27,500 nucleotides of DNA from Sphaeroforma sirkka (taxonomy: Eukaryota; Opisthokonta; Ichthyosporea; Ichthyophonida), in contig LUCW03002432.1 of NCBI GenBank assembly GCA_001586965.3, forward strand, positions 10,001-37,500, read 5' to 3'. The notes beneath the pieces are model-generated. The model was not told where the DNA came from. It ran no database searches and saw nothing but the letters and a program-made list of their open reading frames with translations. The position numbers were made by a program, and so were the translations under genes. Each line of letters begins with the position of its first letter. Position 1 is the stretch's first letter. Shown here in pieces: positions 10,990 to 23,400 of the stretch.

Positions 10990-11424
10990 ATGAAATTGAT
11001 CAGACTCGCCGTCCTGTCGGTGGTGACCGTGTCCACCATTGCAGCAACGCCGATCCCTAAAATTAGCTCACAAATCAGCTCACGAGCTGCAGAGATTTGT
11101 CCGACCGTGAAATTAATCTCGTACATGGACGTGGATTGCGAGGGAAGTGTGCTCAATCCAGCTGTATCTGTGCCAACCAATGGAGATTGCACACTAATAT
11201 CCTCCAAAACAGCTCCTTCCAAAATATATGCAGTTATCGACGTATACCGTGGTCTCGGCGAGTTGTACTATTTTGCTGATGATAAGTGCAGAACCTCGAC
11301 GGGCTACGGCGAGGGCATTATCTTTGGCGAGAAGGAAGAGATGGTATTAGATGAGGACACCGAACCTTACTGCTTGAGTGATCCAGACACGAGTTTCTCG
11401 ATGCAATTTGAACCATGCGCCTAA
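10990..11424 (+). CDS. Small secreted protein with six cysteines, function unknown
   Basis: A single uninterrupted frame of 144 residues from an ATG to TAA. I chose this ATG because it begins a clear signal peptide: a basic start (MKLIR), a hydrophobic core of valine, leucine and alanine to about residue 18, and a likely cleavage site after AA at 18-19, before TPIP. The mature part (about 125 residues) is acidic, with six cysteines at 37, 50, 67, 100, 128 and 143. That even number suggests three disulfides and an extracellular or cell-wall location. Codon use is balanced and GC-richer than the flanks, as expected for real coding sequence. The body has alternating hydrophobic segments (KIYAVIDVYR, LGELYYFADDKC) that look beta-rich. 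I recognise no family. It is the only confident plus-strand gene and is intronless, unlike its neighbours. Confidence 0.7.
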   Translation: MKLIRLAVLSVVTVSTIAATPIPKISSQISSRAAEICPTVKLISYMDVDCEGSVLNPAVSVPTNGDCTLISSKTAPSKIYAVIDVYRGLGELYYFADDKCRTSTGYGEGIIFGEKEEMVLDEDTEPYCLSDPDTSFSMQFEPCA

Positions 11425-12791
11425 GTCTATATGGCAAAATAACTATGCCAACAAACGGTTGTTTACCAAAGAATACACAGACTAAGTGCTATCTCACCGA
11501 AAACCTCATCCAACCTGGCATTGAAGTTGGTGACAGAACGACTTGACTGACTCTTCGGCATCGGTTTGACACCGCCTGATACATGACGAGAGAAAAACTT
11601 TCAATGTTTTAAATGAATTCCGCGATTGTGTGGAGTGGATGTGCTGCTGTTGCAGTTAAATGACGATAGGTCTTAAGGACTCAATGAGAATTACTGCCGT
11701 CAAATGACATCGGATTTGTAATTCCGTTGTGTTGCATACTAGAGCAGTTTAATAGGTTTTAGCACAACAATGCCTGACCATACGAACTGCTGGTGCGAAC
11801 TACCGCTTAACTTCCGCAGTTCTTGCGAACATTGCAGATATAAATGTGGAAATACATACTCGAAATTGCGACGAGCTAAAAATTTGATTTACTGCTGCAG
11901 TTTATAATGCAGATTTGCAATAGCTATCGCACTCGTAATTTGCGTCCTTTTATCAATCGTTGTACCGTAGATATTATCACTACTGAACGACCACCAAGCA
12001 CATGGTTCAAGATTCATGTGTGATGTCAATGAGTTTCATCATTGTTAAAAAAAAAATCTGGCATATATAAATCTGAGAAATCCAACTAGAACAAAGGCTG
12101 GGTGACCGAAGCATCGAAAACCAAAGTTGTAACGGGAACTGGCTCCCCAAGTATATGTAAAAGTACACAACTTTATTTTACCACCATCTCCCAACGGCCT
12201 TTAGGTTGCCGTATGCTTACAGGAGACGTTTGCGTGTGACAACTATTCACCTGATTCAACGATCCAATCATCGCTCAATACTGCAAGGGGATATTCATCA
12301 CTGCAACTCTAGCACTTGCCGCGTGTCCATGACGGACTAACGCGTGCTGCTAGTTATACTAACACTATTCAACTATTAATTGACCACTTAAATTAAAGTG
12401 TCTCGGTGTCACACGAGTGGTCTTATAAGCTTGCTTCCAACATATTACTAAACATATGTCGATATTCCCGCTAATTGTACGTGTTGTGTATCGATCCCAA
12501 ATCCAATACAAAATAAATACTTAAAACGAGCGTCCGCTCCCTGGAGGCGCCGGTACGTAACTTCTCACGAAGCTAATCATGAAACGTTACGTTCAGCACC
12601 AAGGGGGGGGGGGGCTCTCTGCAATCCTTATACAAATAATTCTTCATCTTGACACACAAAGGTGCAGCTAAGCTTGTGCAAAACACTCGCCTTCGCTTTG
12701 TCCTTGTTGTCTGATGTGTGTTGGTGCACCGATACTCCGCGCGTGAAACCGGCGGAGTTTTCGAAAACAAACAATTCGTATGTCCTGATTC
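11425..12791. other. Intergenic between the secreted-protein gene and XDH 3' end
   Basis: I see no supported gene. The region holds the converging 3' ends of the plus-strand secreted-protein gene and the minus-strand xanthine dehydrogenase. There is a run of 12 G at 12603-12614. No AATAAA is placed at a normal distance after either stop codon. The open frames at 12573-12985 are shadows of, or unrelated to, the last XDH exon. Confidence 0.45.
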
Positions 12792-15700
12792 TTACGGTCG
12801 GATAAACCATGGCTGCTTGCCCTCTTCGAGCCCACCGACCTTGATGTGTGATGTGATCCTAAGTACCAAATCAGAAAATCAGATGAGAAAGGGTCTTGAC
12901 TAATCTTATCGCAGCCATCTTCGCCGTATGCGGGGATTCGAAACAAGCACGCAAAACAGCTGACCGTAAGTGAACATGAGGACAAAATCAGGCGTATAAG
13001 ATCTTTTGCGATATAAAAAAGTACAGCAAAGCGCTAACAGTATAAGGCTTCAACAGCATGCAAAGTCAATAAATAACACAAGTCTCAAAAACGAGTAATA
13101 AGAACTCACGAAATAGATACTAAAATACATACTTGTCGGTACACAGCAATCTGATACGCTCACAGGTCGCCGGCGCATCCAGACGGAATCGGCCTGAGAT
13201 ACCCTCATCCGCACGGGCGGCAGCGATGGCGTCTTTGATAGCCGAGTGCACAGACACAGCTAGGAACAGAGGAGGCTCACCCACCGCCTTGCTACGGTAC
13301 ACCGCGCGTGTGCAGAAGGACTCCTCCAGTAGGTGTACGTTGAAGGTCTGTGGGATGTCTCTGAACCCAGGGATCTTGTACATACCTGGTCCGACCGTGC
13401 GCAAGCGTCCCTAGAGTCCGAGGAGCAATCAAGTTTCGATCGTTATTCAAAATGCGATGCAAAACATGTTCGACAGGGTATGTATCAGCGAAAGAAAGTG
13501 CAACCACAACAAGCATCCATGAAGCTCCCAGCCTTATGAACTCAGAATTGTAAATTTAAAGCGATGCTTCACCATACCTCCGCACTCCATAGCAATTCTT
13601 CCATGGTGAACAAGCCTACGCCTTGCATGAATGCACCTTCAATCTGGCCCACGTCGATAGCCGGGTTGATGCTCTGTCCGACATCCATACACAGATCCGT
13701 TTGCAAAATCTGAGACGATTATATAATTTCCATTGTGAGTATGCACGATAGATTTGTATTACGAATTGAAACAACTTGGTGTATCCTCGCTTCATATAAT
13801 AGCTCCGCTCCGACGATAGCGAGCACGTACAATAATGCGATACTAGCGAATCACAATACGACATGTAAAAAGCCTTATGCAAGTACACGCACGATATTGG
13901 CACAAAACACACCTGCACTTCTCCGGTGAGGGTGTCGATCTCCACCTCAGACATAGCCGCGCCGTAACTGTGGTAGTGGAATGGTTTGCCCTCGCCCTTG
14001 ATGAAATCAAACCCAATGCCGGGGGTGGAGAAGTAGCCGGTGGTAGAGAGTGAAACGCAGTCAAGGTACGCACGGTTGACGGCATCCTGGAAGGTGCGAG
14101 TGGTCTTGGTGCCGTCCTCTGTAATATAGGGGCAGACGAGTTTCAGTACAATACCTGGGAGAAGCATTCTCAGACACTGAAGACACGGTAAGTGCGCCCC
14201 ACACACGTGCATACACCCAATTCATTGTGCCATAAAAATGGATATATAGTGAACAATGAGATCAACAGAAACTCCACTTAAATATTGAGAGCGAGAAAAT
14301 ACGTTCGCTAGGCGAAGTCAAGCTTCCCACACACGCTTAAAAAAGACATACCATTCTCAGCGTAAAGATACGGCTGCAGGCGCTCGATAATGGTGAGGCA
14401 CGCATTGCGCACAGCGGCTCCGTTCAGATCCGAACTCGCCGACGCGGCGGTGGGTGACGTGTTGGGCACCTTGTCTGTGGCTGTCTCATTGATATACACG
14501 CGATCAGGTGAGATGCCGAACTCATTGCACACTACAGCGTATATCTTGGTGTGTAGACCCTGGCCCATCTCTGTGCCACCGTGCGTGACCAACACGGAAC
14601 CGTCCTGTACACGAAGAGAAACCTGGGTGTTAGTAAAGTGAATGTGATAAAACAAATACATGTTCGAGGCGATGCGCTCATGCAATTATTCCGCAGAGCG
14701 TAACTTGGAAATTATAAAAAAAGCCAAACATTGTGTATACTGCTGAAAACGACATGACGGGCCACATGCTGCACTGCGCTGAGGTCGCATGCTCGATTGA
14801 TACAATACCACCCCAGAAACCTACGATGAGCACCAGAACTCACCAAGTAAACATGCACCAGAGCACCCGCCTGGTTCAGATGGTTGATGGTGAAGGAGAT
14901 ACCAAACTTGGTTCCCACCGCCTGGATGCCTCGCTTTCTGAACCGATTCTTCCTATTAAACTCGGCAATCTCTGCGCACCTCTGCTCGTACTGACCCTTC
15001 TCCATGACCTTGACCAGACACCTGTCGGCATCGTAGTGTTGTAGCTTCATGCAGTAGTGGGTCTCCTCTCCGACCTTGTACATGTTCATCTGCTTAACTT
15101 GCATAGCTGGCAGCCCGGTAGTACGAACGACATCGTCCATAACCACTTCGGCGAAGAACATGGCCTGCGGTGCGCCAAAGCCTCGGAAAGCGGTGTTGGA
15201 CACTGTGTTGGTACGCACAACCTGCCCCTCTATAACATGCGTTAGAAAGTGTAATGATGGAATGAGATAGATGCATACAAACCGATTAAACATATGTTTT
15301 GACATTGGAAACAAGTTGATACGACGCTACAAAACATATAGAACATGGTTATCCATTTGAATCAGAGCACATGGTATGTACGTACAGACGACTATGAAGC
15401 CTTAATTGCAATACACAGCCAATGACATATCGACAGAATTCCACGAGAAACTCAATAAACACACCTGCTCGGAAGTTGGCGTATCGGTACACGTTCTCGC
15501 AATGGAAGATGGCACGATCCACCACCGCTTCCGACAAGTCCATGGAGTAGCCTCCATTGGCCCACATGCGCATATAACACGCTAACACTCGCCCGTCCTT
15601 GTTGAACCCCACCTTGTACTTGCACAGGAAGGGGTGGCGGTGTCCCGAGCTGATCATATCCTCGTCACGATCCAGCATGCACTTCACCGGCTTACCCACA

Positions 15701-17421
15701 ACAACAGCGCTCATGGCACACAGACTGGACAGCATGACTGACCGCGACTCCTTGCCGCCAAAGCCGCCGCCCATACGCTTGACCTTGCACGTGACGCGGT
15801 TCGCTGGCACACCCGCAACGATGGCCGCCTGCATCTGGGTCTTTGTGGGCGCCTGTGTGGACACGTGCATCTCCAACTCACCACTCTCCTTGGGGATGAC
15901 GTACGACGCCATGGTCTCCAGGTAGAAGTGCTCCTGCGCGCCGGTACGGGCCTCGCCCTCAATCACATAGTCACAGCTATCCCACGTCTCATCCACGTTG
16001 CCACGCTCAAGGCAACGGACGGGTGAGAAGCCTGCGTTCTCGCTCGCCAGAGCTTCCTCGATGGTCAATACGGGTGTGAGCACCTTGTACTCGACGGCGA
16101 CCTTCTTCGCCGCCAGCTGAGCGCGCTCGTGTGTGTCTGCCAGTACGACAGCGACGAACTGCCCGAAGGACGTCACGGTCTTGCTGCGAATGAGCTCTTC
16201 ATCCTTGATAACGGGACCTGTGTTGTGGTGTTAGATGTTCGCTTGAGACGATAATCACAATAAATGATGGGAATGTACGTCCATGTGTCTCTGAAACTAT
16301 GTATGGTTGTGTATGATCGCTGGCGTCCGTCGAGCAATGGAACAGCCATCAACACGAGCCAACAGCCGTGTCGACGATCGCAAATTATATATCTGACTAA
16401 GCTAGATTATATCAAGTTCATCACATCTAAAGGCTGAGTGTAATGAACTAATCCTTCATAAACGGGAATTGTTGTCATTGCATCAGATAATCGGATTCTA
16501 ACACCACCGTCAAATTGCTTGAGCTTCCATCAGGCGCATCGAGTACAGAAACGGTTTCTGCGTTTTCCATTGTGCTCTATGGTCTAATCACAAAGTGCCG
16601 GCATGCATGCATATTCAAGCTCTAAATTATAATACGGCTACAATTCGTACTTACGTACACATGTTTGCACAAATCCAAGTTGACACACATAATAACGCCC
16701 CCACCCGCATAGGAGTTCGTGATCAGCACACCTTGCTTGTTCTCGCCGGGGACGTCCTTGGCATACAACACGTCGTAGACACCGTCCATCTCCATAGCAA
16801 CCGAAATGTCCACCTGCAAAATCTCGGCGTGGGCGTGCTTGCTCCAGACGATACCGGCGTATAGTGTACCCTTAACATCCACAATGTCATCCACGTAGAG
16901 AGCTTCTCCTGAGGTTTGCTTATCAGCTGTCGAATCGAGTAAAGTGATGCGATCATAGGGTAAGTTAAATTCCATCATCAGCACACCCTGATGGGTCCGC
17001 GGTGCAATAAATCAGTCGCACAACCTAAACGTACATCGAAATTAGAACCTCAACAGAGCTCTCCAGTGAGAGTCAGAGCCACTATAGAGAGCACCCACTT
17101 TGTACTAGCCCTTGGCGAGCTATAGTATAGTACCACACCAATTAATCAACCAGCACACAAAAACCTCCACAGCACGCCCTTTCGCAAGTCAGGAAATTGA
17201 TCCAATTATACAGCCACACATTCACACAACCGACCAAAGTCCCTCGCATCCATACCTGACATGTGCGCGGTAGGCTTGTGGAGGATTTCGTGCCCTGGCT
17301 GAGGCAGGGGAGTGGCCATGGTCTTGGCCTCGGGTTCCATACGTTTGAAGACCTGGGCGCTTTTACTCACAGGGCGTTCGTACCGTTCGGCACTTGACTT
17401 CCAGCTCTCTGGGATGTCGTG
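12792..17421 (-). other. XDH exons 11-19: molybdopterin catalytic domains
   Basis: Residues about 572-1403. The hammerhead domain starts with HDIPESW and [13 protein letters not shown]. The Moco domains show [84 protein letters not shown] and [10 protein letters not shown]. Exon 13 (753 bases) is by far the largest. The last exon of 67 bases (12792-12858) was found by following the phase of a GTATGT donor at 13127-13132. It gives [11 protein letters not shown]...KQPWFIRP, matching the family tail (DKF...KPWSVRV in mammals). Confidence 0.88.
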
Positions 17422-20400
17422 CTGAGAGATAGAGATAGACACGTATCCGATTAGTAAAGGATTCACGTCATTGTCTGGCTTGACTAGCCGTTATGATATA
17501 ATCGCAGGCGATAAGTGGCGTGAAAAATCTGGGTACCTGGCAAGAATTTGGATCAACACGTACTGATATAGAGGTACAGTGTTCGATTGATGAAGCCCTA
17601 CAGTATAGAACAACTAGCGACGTTGCAGCTGATGCGCGGAACACCCTAGTACCCGTAAGATAACACCAGCGAATATCTTGCATGCAAGCACCCTCATCGA
17701 AAAAACAAAAACATGCAGCCAGATACAGTCCTATATACACAAGCTACCCACTTCGAAGTATAACTACGAGCCAGTACAATGGCCAGTCGGCCTTGCACGA
17801 GACTCACAGTGGAGCCATTACCATGACACGCATTGCCCATAACTACCTGTATCTTGCCAGAAATGCTGATGAAGAACTTGAAGAAGAAGCTGGTGACCAG
17901 ACTCATGCGGTACTCCGCCATGCCTCCGGGTGTGTGCGCAGGTAGGTAGATTTCCTGCGTGAGGCGTCCACAGGCGTCTTCCAACAGCCCCTCCCGACCC
18001 CATACCTGCCCCACCAGCCACTGCGCCGTCTGCTTGGCCTGCACACTGATGGGACCAACACCGCCAAAGCACATGCTGCACTCGGCAACGGTATAGATGG
18101 GCTTGCCAGCGTCTATTGTGTGAGGATATGGGAGGAGACAAGAGGGCATGAGAATAAACCCGCCGCGCGTGCGATTAACCCAAATCTGCGGTTTCGCCTG
18201 GTAGATTGCGGCAATGAATGGAAACGACTGCTACCCGCTCTATGCAACTTGGAATATTCAGGGGTAAGGAGAGAACTTAAGAGGCGGCTTTAACTAACCG
18301 CCACAATTAGCAACAACTTGGACACACACCGTTTGTCCCGGAATCAGTCAATCGCACGCGCAGCGCTGAGTTGACGATGGCGATATCGTCGTCCTTTCTG
18401 CGTGCCTGTTTGTAGGATTCCACGAACTCATTCTTCTTCGTGAACGGGATATGCAGAGACACCAGAACATCGTCCTGCTTCAGAGCAGTTGTGCGATACC
18501 TACATAGTGCATGTGAATAGAATACAAAGTCGTCAGCAAATGCGACTATATATATATATATATATACATATATATAGACAGGCAGCGATTCGCGAAATGA
18601 TATATCCGCAGTGTGCTACATTCGAGTCTCTGATGGCCGGCGCAAGAGTACGTCCATCTGTATTTGGGGCATGCACCCCTACCATTCACATAGACAGAGA
18701 TTGAGACAAGGCAACGAACAAAGAACCCCCAGACTATGAAACGCAGCGCACACACTTAACAGGAGCCCGTGCTTAGCTGACTAACCATTACATTACATGT
18801 CCAACCCAGTTACCCCCTACCAGTATTACGTACAAAGTTCGTGCATGAGGTCGCAGAAGGTAACGATATATGTATCACACATTCATTCAAGAGCAGGCAG
18901 CAGGCGAGCTAGATACAGGGAACAACTGAATCCCACCGAGTGAGAAGAGACTCAGGCCAACAACCATTTGCAAGCGAGCATGCCATACACTGCTGCATAG
19001 ACGAGAACATACTTGAGGAAAAACTCGGTCATGGGCACGATACGTGGCGCCTTGTTGTGGCATTGCACAGTTACGGAGGCACCACTGGCCACCCACAGTG
19101 GGTTCAGATCAGAAATAGGACTAGCCGTCGCAATGTTTCCACCTGTAATAACGAGACAGGTGGGTGGACAGGACAGTGGTATGAGACATGGACGGTGAAG
19201 CGAGCCAGAGTTGTGATGTGCCGAGTGGTTCAGCACCATGATGAGTCTAGCCTACATGTGTATGTGAACAGGTGACATCTGCCAGGTAGCATTCGTCAAA
19301 CGCAACCTCGAATAAACAAGCATCGGCATATATAAGCTATAGCGAAAGCACAGAGAACATAAAAAGCTCGTTCCGGTCTGCTATGACAGATGCGGTCAAG
19401 GTATTTATGTGACGTCTTGAGTACGGTTAACGCCTAAATTTATAGTACTTATCGTATCCTATGTTTCCATAGCACGCACTCCCATGCCTCCAACGCTCTC
19501 CCATTTTTACTGGGGAATAAGGCATATCCCACACATCATCGATGAACTTCATAAATAAGATTGTCCAAAAAAAAACATCACATGTATACACATAGAACCA
19601 ACATTAAACATCCAATTCCTAGCACTTCCGAAGAACATCTACCCACGAATATCGCATACATACCGATCGCCGCAACATTCCGGATCTGATTTCCAGCGAA
19701 CCACTCCAGCATCTCCACAGCAGACGTGAAAGTCTGAGTCATCTCTGCGCCATTCTTATCCATGATCTCACGGAACCGTAGCTCCATGTCCGCCAGTGTG
19801 GTACCTGGAAAACAGCACCCGAAGAATCAGAGATTGAACATGTGGATACGTATGCACGTGTTTTTGAGACCGTCGTTGACACCCACTTGTACCCTGCACT
19901 AATTTCTGAATGCACTAGTGAAAAGGTATTACAGGGTCCTTGGACCCGCCAGCGCAGTATAGCGTAACGCGCATCAAATATTGGACTAGAACTTTTTCCC
20001 CAACAGCTGTAACAAATATGACACACTGCTATCTTTCCTGACGCCACATTGCATCCATCATACTTCGTGTGCACAGACTGAGTCGAGTCGTACTAGACCC
20101 CGATTCGTACAGAACCTCACCAATTCACTACACCATCCTTCCTAACCAACATACCCACACCGATGACCACCCCATCTTCTAACTCCTGGAAGTCGTTCAG
20201 TTCACGCACGTGCATGGCATGAATGAAGACTGGATACTGCATGCCCTTAAACTTCGTCTCTACACCCAGCTCCGTGTTGCCGAACACCATCTTGGCCTCG
20301 GGGTGGATGTGCTTCAGACGGAGAGCCTGTGTAGGTGTGGTGTGATAGGTGACGGGGGTGAATTGGCAGTGACATGGCTGATAGATACATAGGACAGGTT

Positions 20401-23400
20401 TATTTGGTGGTTGACCACGCTGATGAGATACCTGGCACCACTATGTATTTTAAAGCCGTGTGGAAAACTCTGTGATGATATTACTGCCGGTGTTAGTATC
20501 CACGAACGTAACAGCGATACTTTAAACCTGTGACATGTACTTCAACCGCATACAGACAAACAGGCGTGTGCGCATATATCCAGACTAATAGACAATGCAC
20601 ATGGGTATTTGATCGAGATTTTATGTGTGTATGACGATCCAGATTTCACTTCAGGTTTACAAATGTGAATAGCTTACCACATGCACGATGTTGAAGAAGT
20701 AAAAAACCCCCAAAAAGCACTAGTTTTGTGCGTAACAATGTGTGAGTACCAACGTCTTGCTATTTCTGTGCCCACTTCCTTTTATGCTTGTACACAAATT
20801 CGTCATATTTAGTGTATAAAAGTGATAGAATACCTTTGCACTCGCGTATACTTACAAACAATAGATACACATACACCACGTTGATTGAATAACGTGCGTG
20901 ACGCCTGTTTCACCATACAATTAGACCTTACAGCAGTAAGACAACGCAGATACCATGTTCCAGTCTGTACACTATGTGTACAAGTAGCACACCCAGAAAG
21001 ACACGTGTACACACACCTCCTCTAGACACGTAGGCGTATACCAACTCATCCTCTCACCCTTGTATTCCAACCCAGTGGTCAGAACACCTTTGCGGCGCAA
21101 ACCAGGAGGGAAAATAGGCTCTTGCGATGGATCGTACGGAGTGTATGCGCTGCGGTTTGGGCTGACTGTGTTCTCATACGCAGCGTCGTCATCACAACAA
21201 CCTGCAGCAACGACGCCGCACACGCGGGAGGTGATAACAAACGAGGTATCCATCAGTTCATATGCCAAGCGCACGCGAGAGAGAGAGAGAGAGAGAGAGA
21301 GATCATACGCATGCATGACATCGAATTGAATACGCATAGTTGTTCAATAGTTGTTCAGCAGGCGCCTGTATGTCCACACGTGTGGGTAGAATGTCAAGAA
21401 CCACCGATGCAATTCCCTATGGTGCTTTGCATCAACGTGTTTCCTTTTCAAGTTTATGACCCGTCACTGACTGCACTGGCTTGCCAATGCGCGCGCGTTG
21501 AATAGCTGCAACCCGTGCGCACTATTAACATCCTCGTGGAATATCGGGTACGACCACGTATGCAATATATGCTAATCAAACCAATATATGTTAATCAAAC
21601 CGTGTATATCAATCCATAAAGTTGTGCTTGATGCACTACATTTTGGTTGAATGGGCATGGAAGTATCGCTCTTTGATCTGCACGGCTATACAACCCATAC
21701 CATTCGCCCGTGTAGTGGGTGCCTTCTGGCCAGAGCCTCCGTTCTTGCAGCAGTCTGCTCCCATAGGACAGCCATTGGCGTTACCGGTGTCATTTGACTT
21801 GGGCTCTTTGTAGATACCAGCGAAGGTGCGGAAGGCATCGTAGATGGGCCTATAACCGGTGCAGCGACATAGATTGCCGTCAAAGGCGTGCTCAATGTCT
21901 TCGACACTCTATTATGGGCAAAAGGGGTTCGTGAATCTTATAAGCAAAATGCGTGAGCACCGGGGGCGTGTTGAGACACTAGGTATGGAATAGCGTACGA
22001 AATGAAATGAATGCTACTTCTACCCATGTGTGTGGGGCTGTGTGGGGCAAGTTGCTAAGTCTGGACTGATAAGTCAATATATCTGGATTTAGACTCAGCG
22101 TTTCCAGTAAAGAATATATGACCTGTCTATAGTACTAGATGCGGGTAGCTCGACGGTTGTGTATCGAAAAAAGTACGTTACACTTAGCACACCGAGTAAA
22201 TCATCCTTATATCGAACGGAGTGTATTTGTGGCGCTTATAGGAAGAATATAGCTAAGGTGGTTATGACATGAGCCCAGCATATGCACATATAGGAGTACG
22301 ATAAAACATACGTTTCTGAATCAGTTTGACTACTTGCGTGAGCAACTAAGCGACCAGTGCACCAAGAAATGAATAAAGATGAATACAAAAGGAGCTTGAA
22401 ACCGTTTCATTTAATTCTACAAAAGCAGAATGTACCAAATTCGGCCCACAATGGTGCGCTTCATGCACTCTTATAACTGTTTGCCAAAGATATAATGTAA
22501 ATGCACAAGTACATACAGAGTAAACATCGGTATCAGTTCCTGTATAAATCTTGTGAGAATCACTTATATACAATTGTGTGTGTATTTACAAACATAAAAA
22601 GAACAAATAGCATGGGAATATGAACAATATATATATATTAATCATAACATACATAACATCTATATCGCCATAGATCATCTATTGTATATATCTTAGCGGA
22701 AGAATATCTAGTTGTGGCTGTATGTGTACAGAACTAACATATATAAAGACCTGCGCGTGTACAACGGACGTCACTACAGAGATATTCGGCCACACTATGA
22801 AAGCTCATCAGAAATCTTACTGACATGACTACTTAATTTTGAAATTTACAATACTTATTCGTAAACAACTCACAAAGATACTTACCGGGTTCGAGTTATT
22901 GCGTAGCAGCGTGTACATAGACATGACAATCCCCGGTGTGCAGAAGCCACACTGGGAACCGTGGGCTTTGGCTAGTCGCTCCTGAACCGCATGCAGAGCC
23001 TTCTTGGTGTTCCCAATGCCTTCGACTGTGGTGACAGCCATGTTAGCTACCGCGCACAGAGGCATCAGGCAGGCATTTACATTCCTGCCAGGAGAATGCC
23101 GAGATTATAAATTCAGGATGAGTGATCAGAACGTATACCTAGAAAACTCGAGAGTTCCGTGACATGCGGGCGCAGAATAAACACCATCTTCACATTCCTC
23201 GTTTGTCATGAACTCAGGAGTTTCTGAGTTTCATGTTTATTCAGCGCCTGGCTTTGCAGTGACCAGACTCTCTCACAAGCGACTTGATGAGCTACGACTT
23301 TGACACCTCACTTCACAACGAATTATATGCACATATGACTCGGACACATCCGGCAATCCCACAATAACTAAACGCCCAACTCGTTATGAAATATAATAAA

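Noticed and set aside
12921..12960. Possible tRNA T-loop (GGGGATTCGAAA)
   Set aside because: No matching acceptor, D or anticodon arms around it on either strand.
12668..12985. 105-codon minus-strand frame
   Set aside because: It overlaps the true last XDH exon in another frame and has no recognisable features.
13120..13132. TAG at 13120-13122 as the XDH stop codon
   Set aside because: A GTATGT donor precedes it, and a downstream exon supplies the conserved C-terminal tail in phase.
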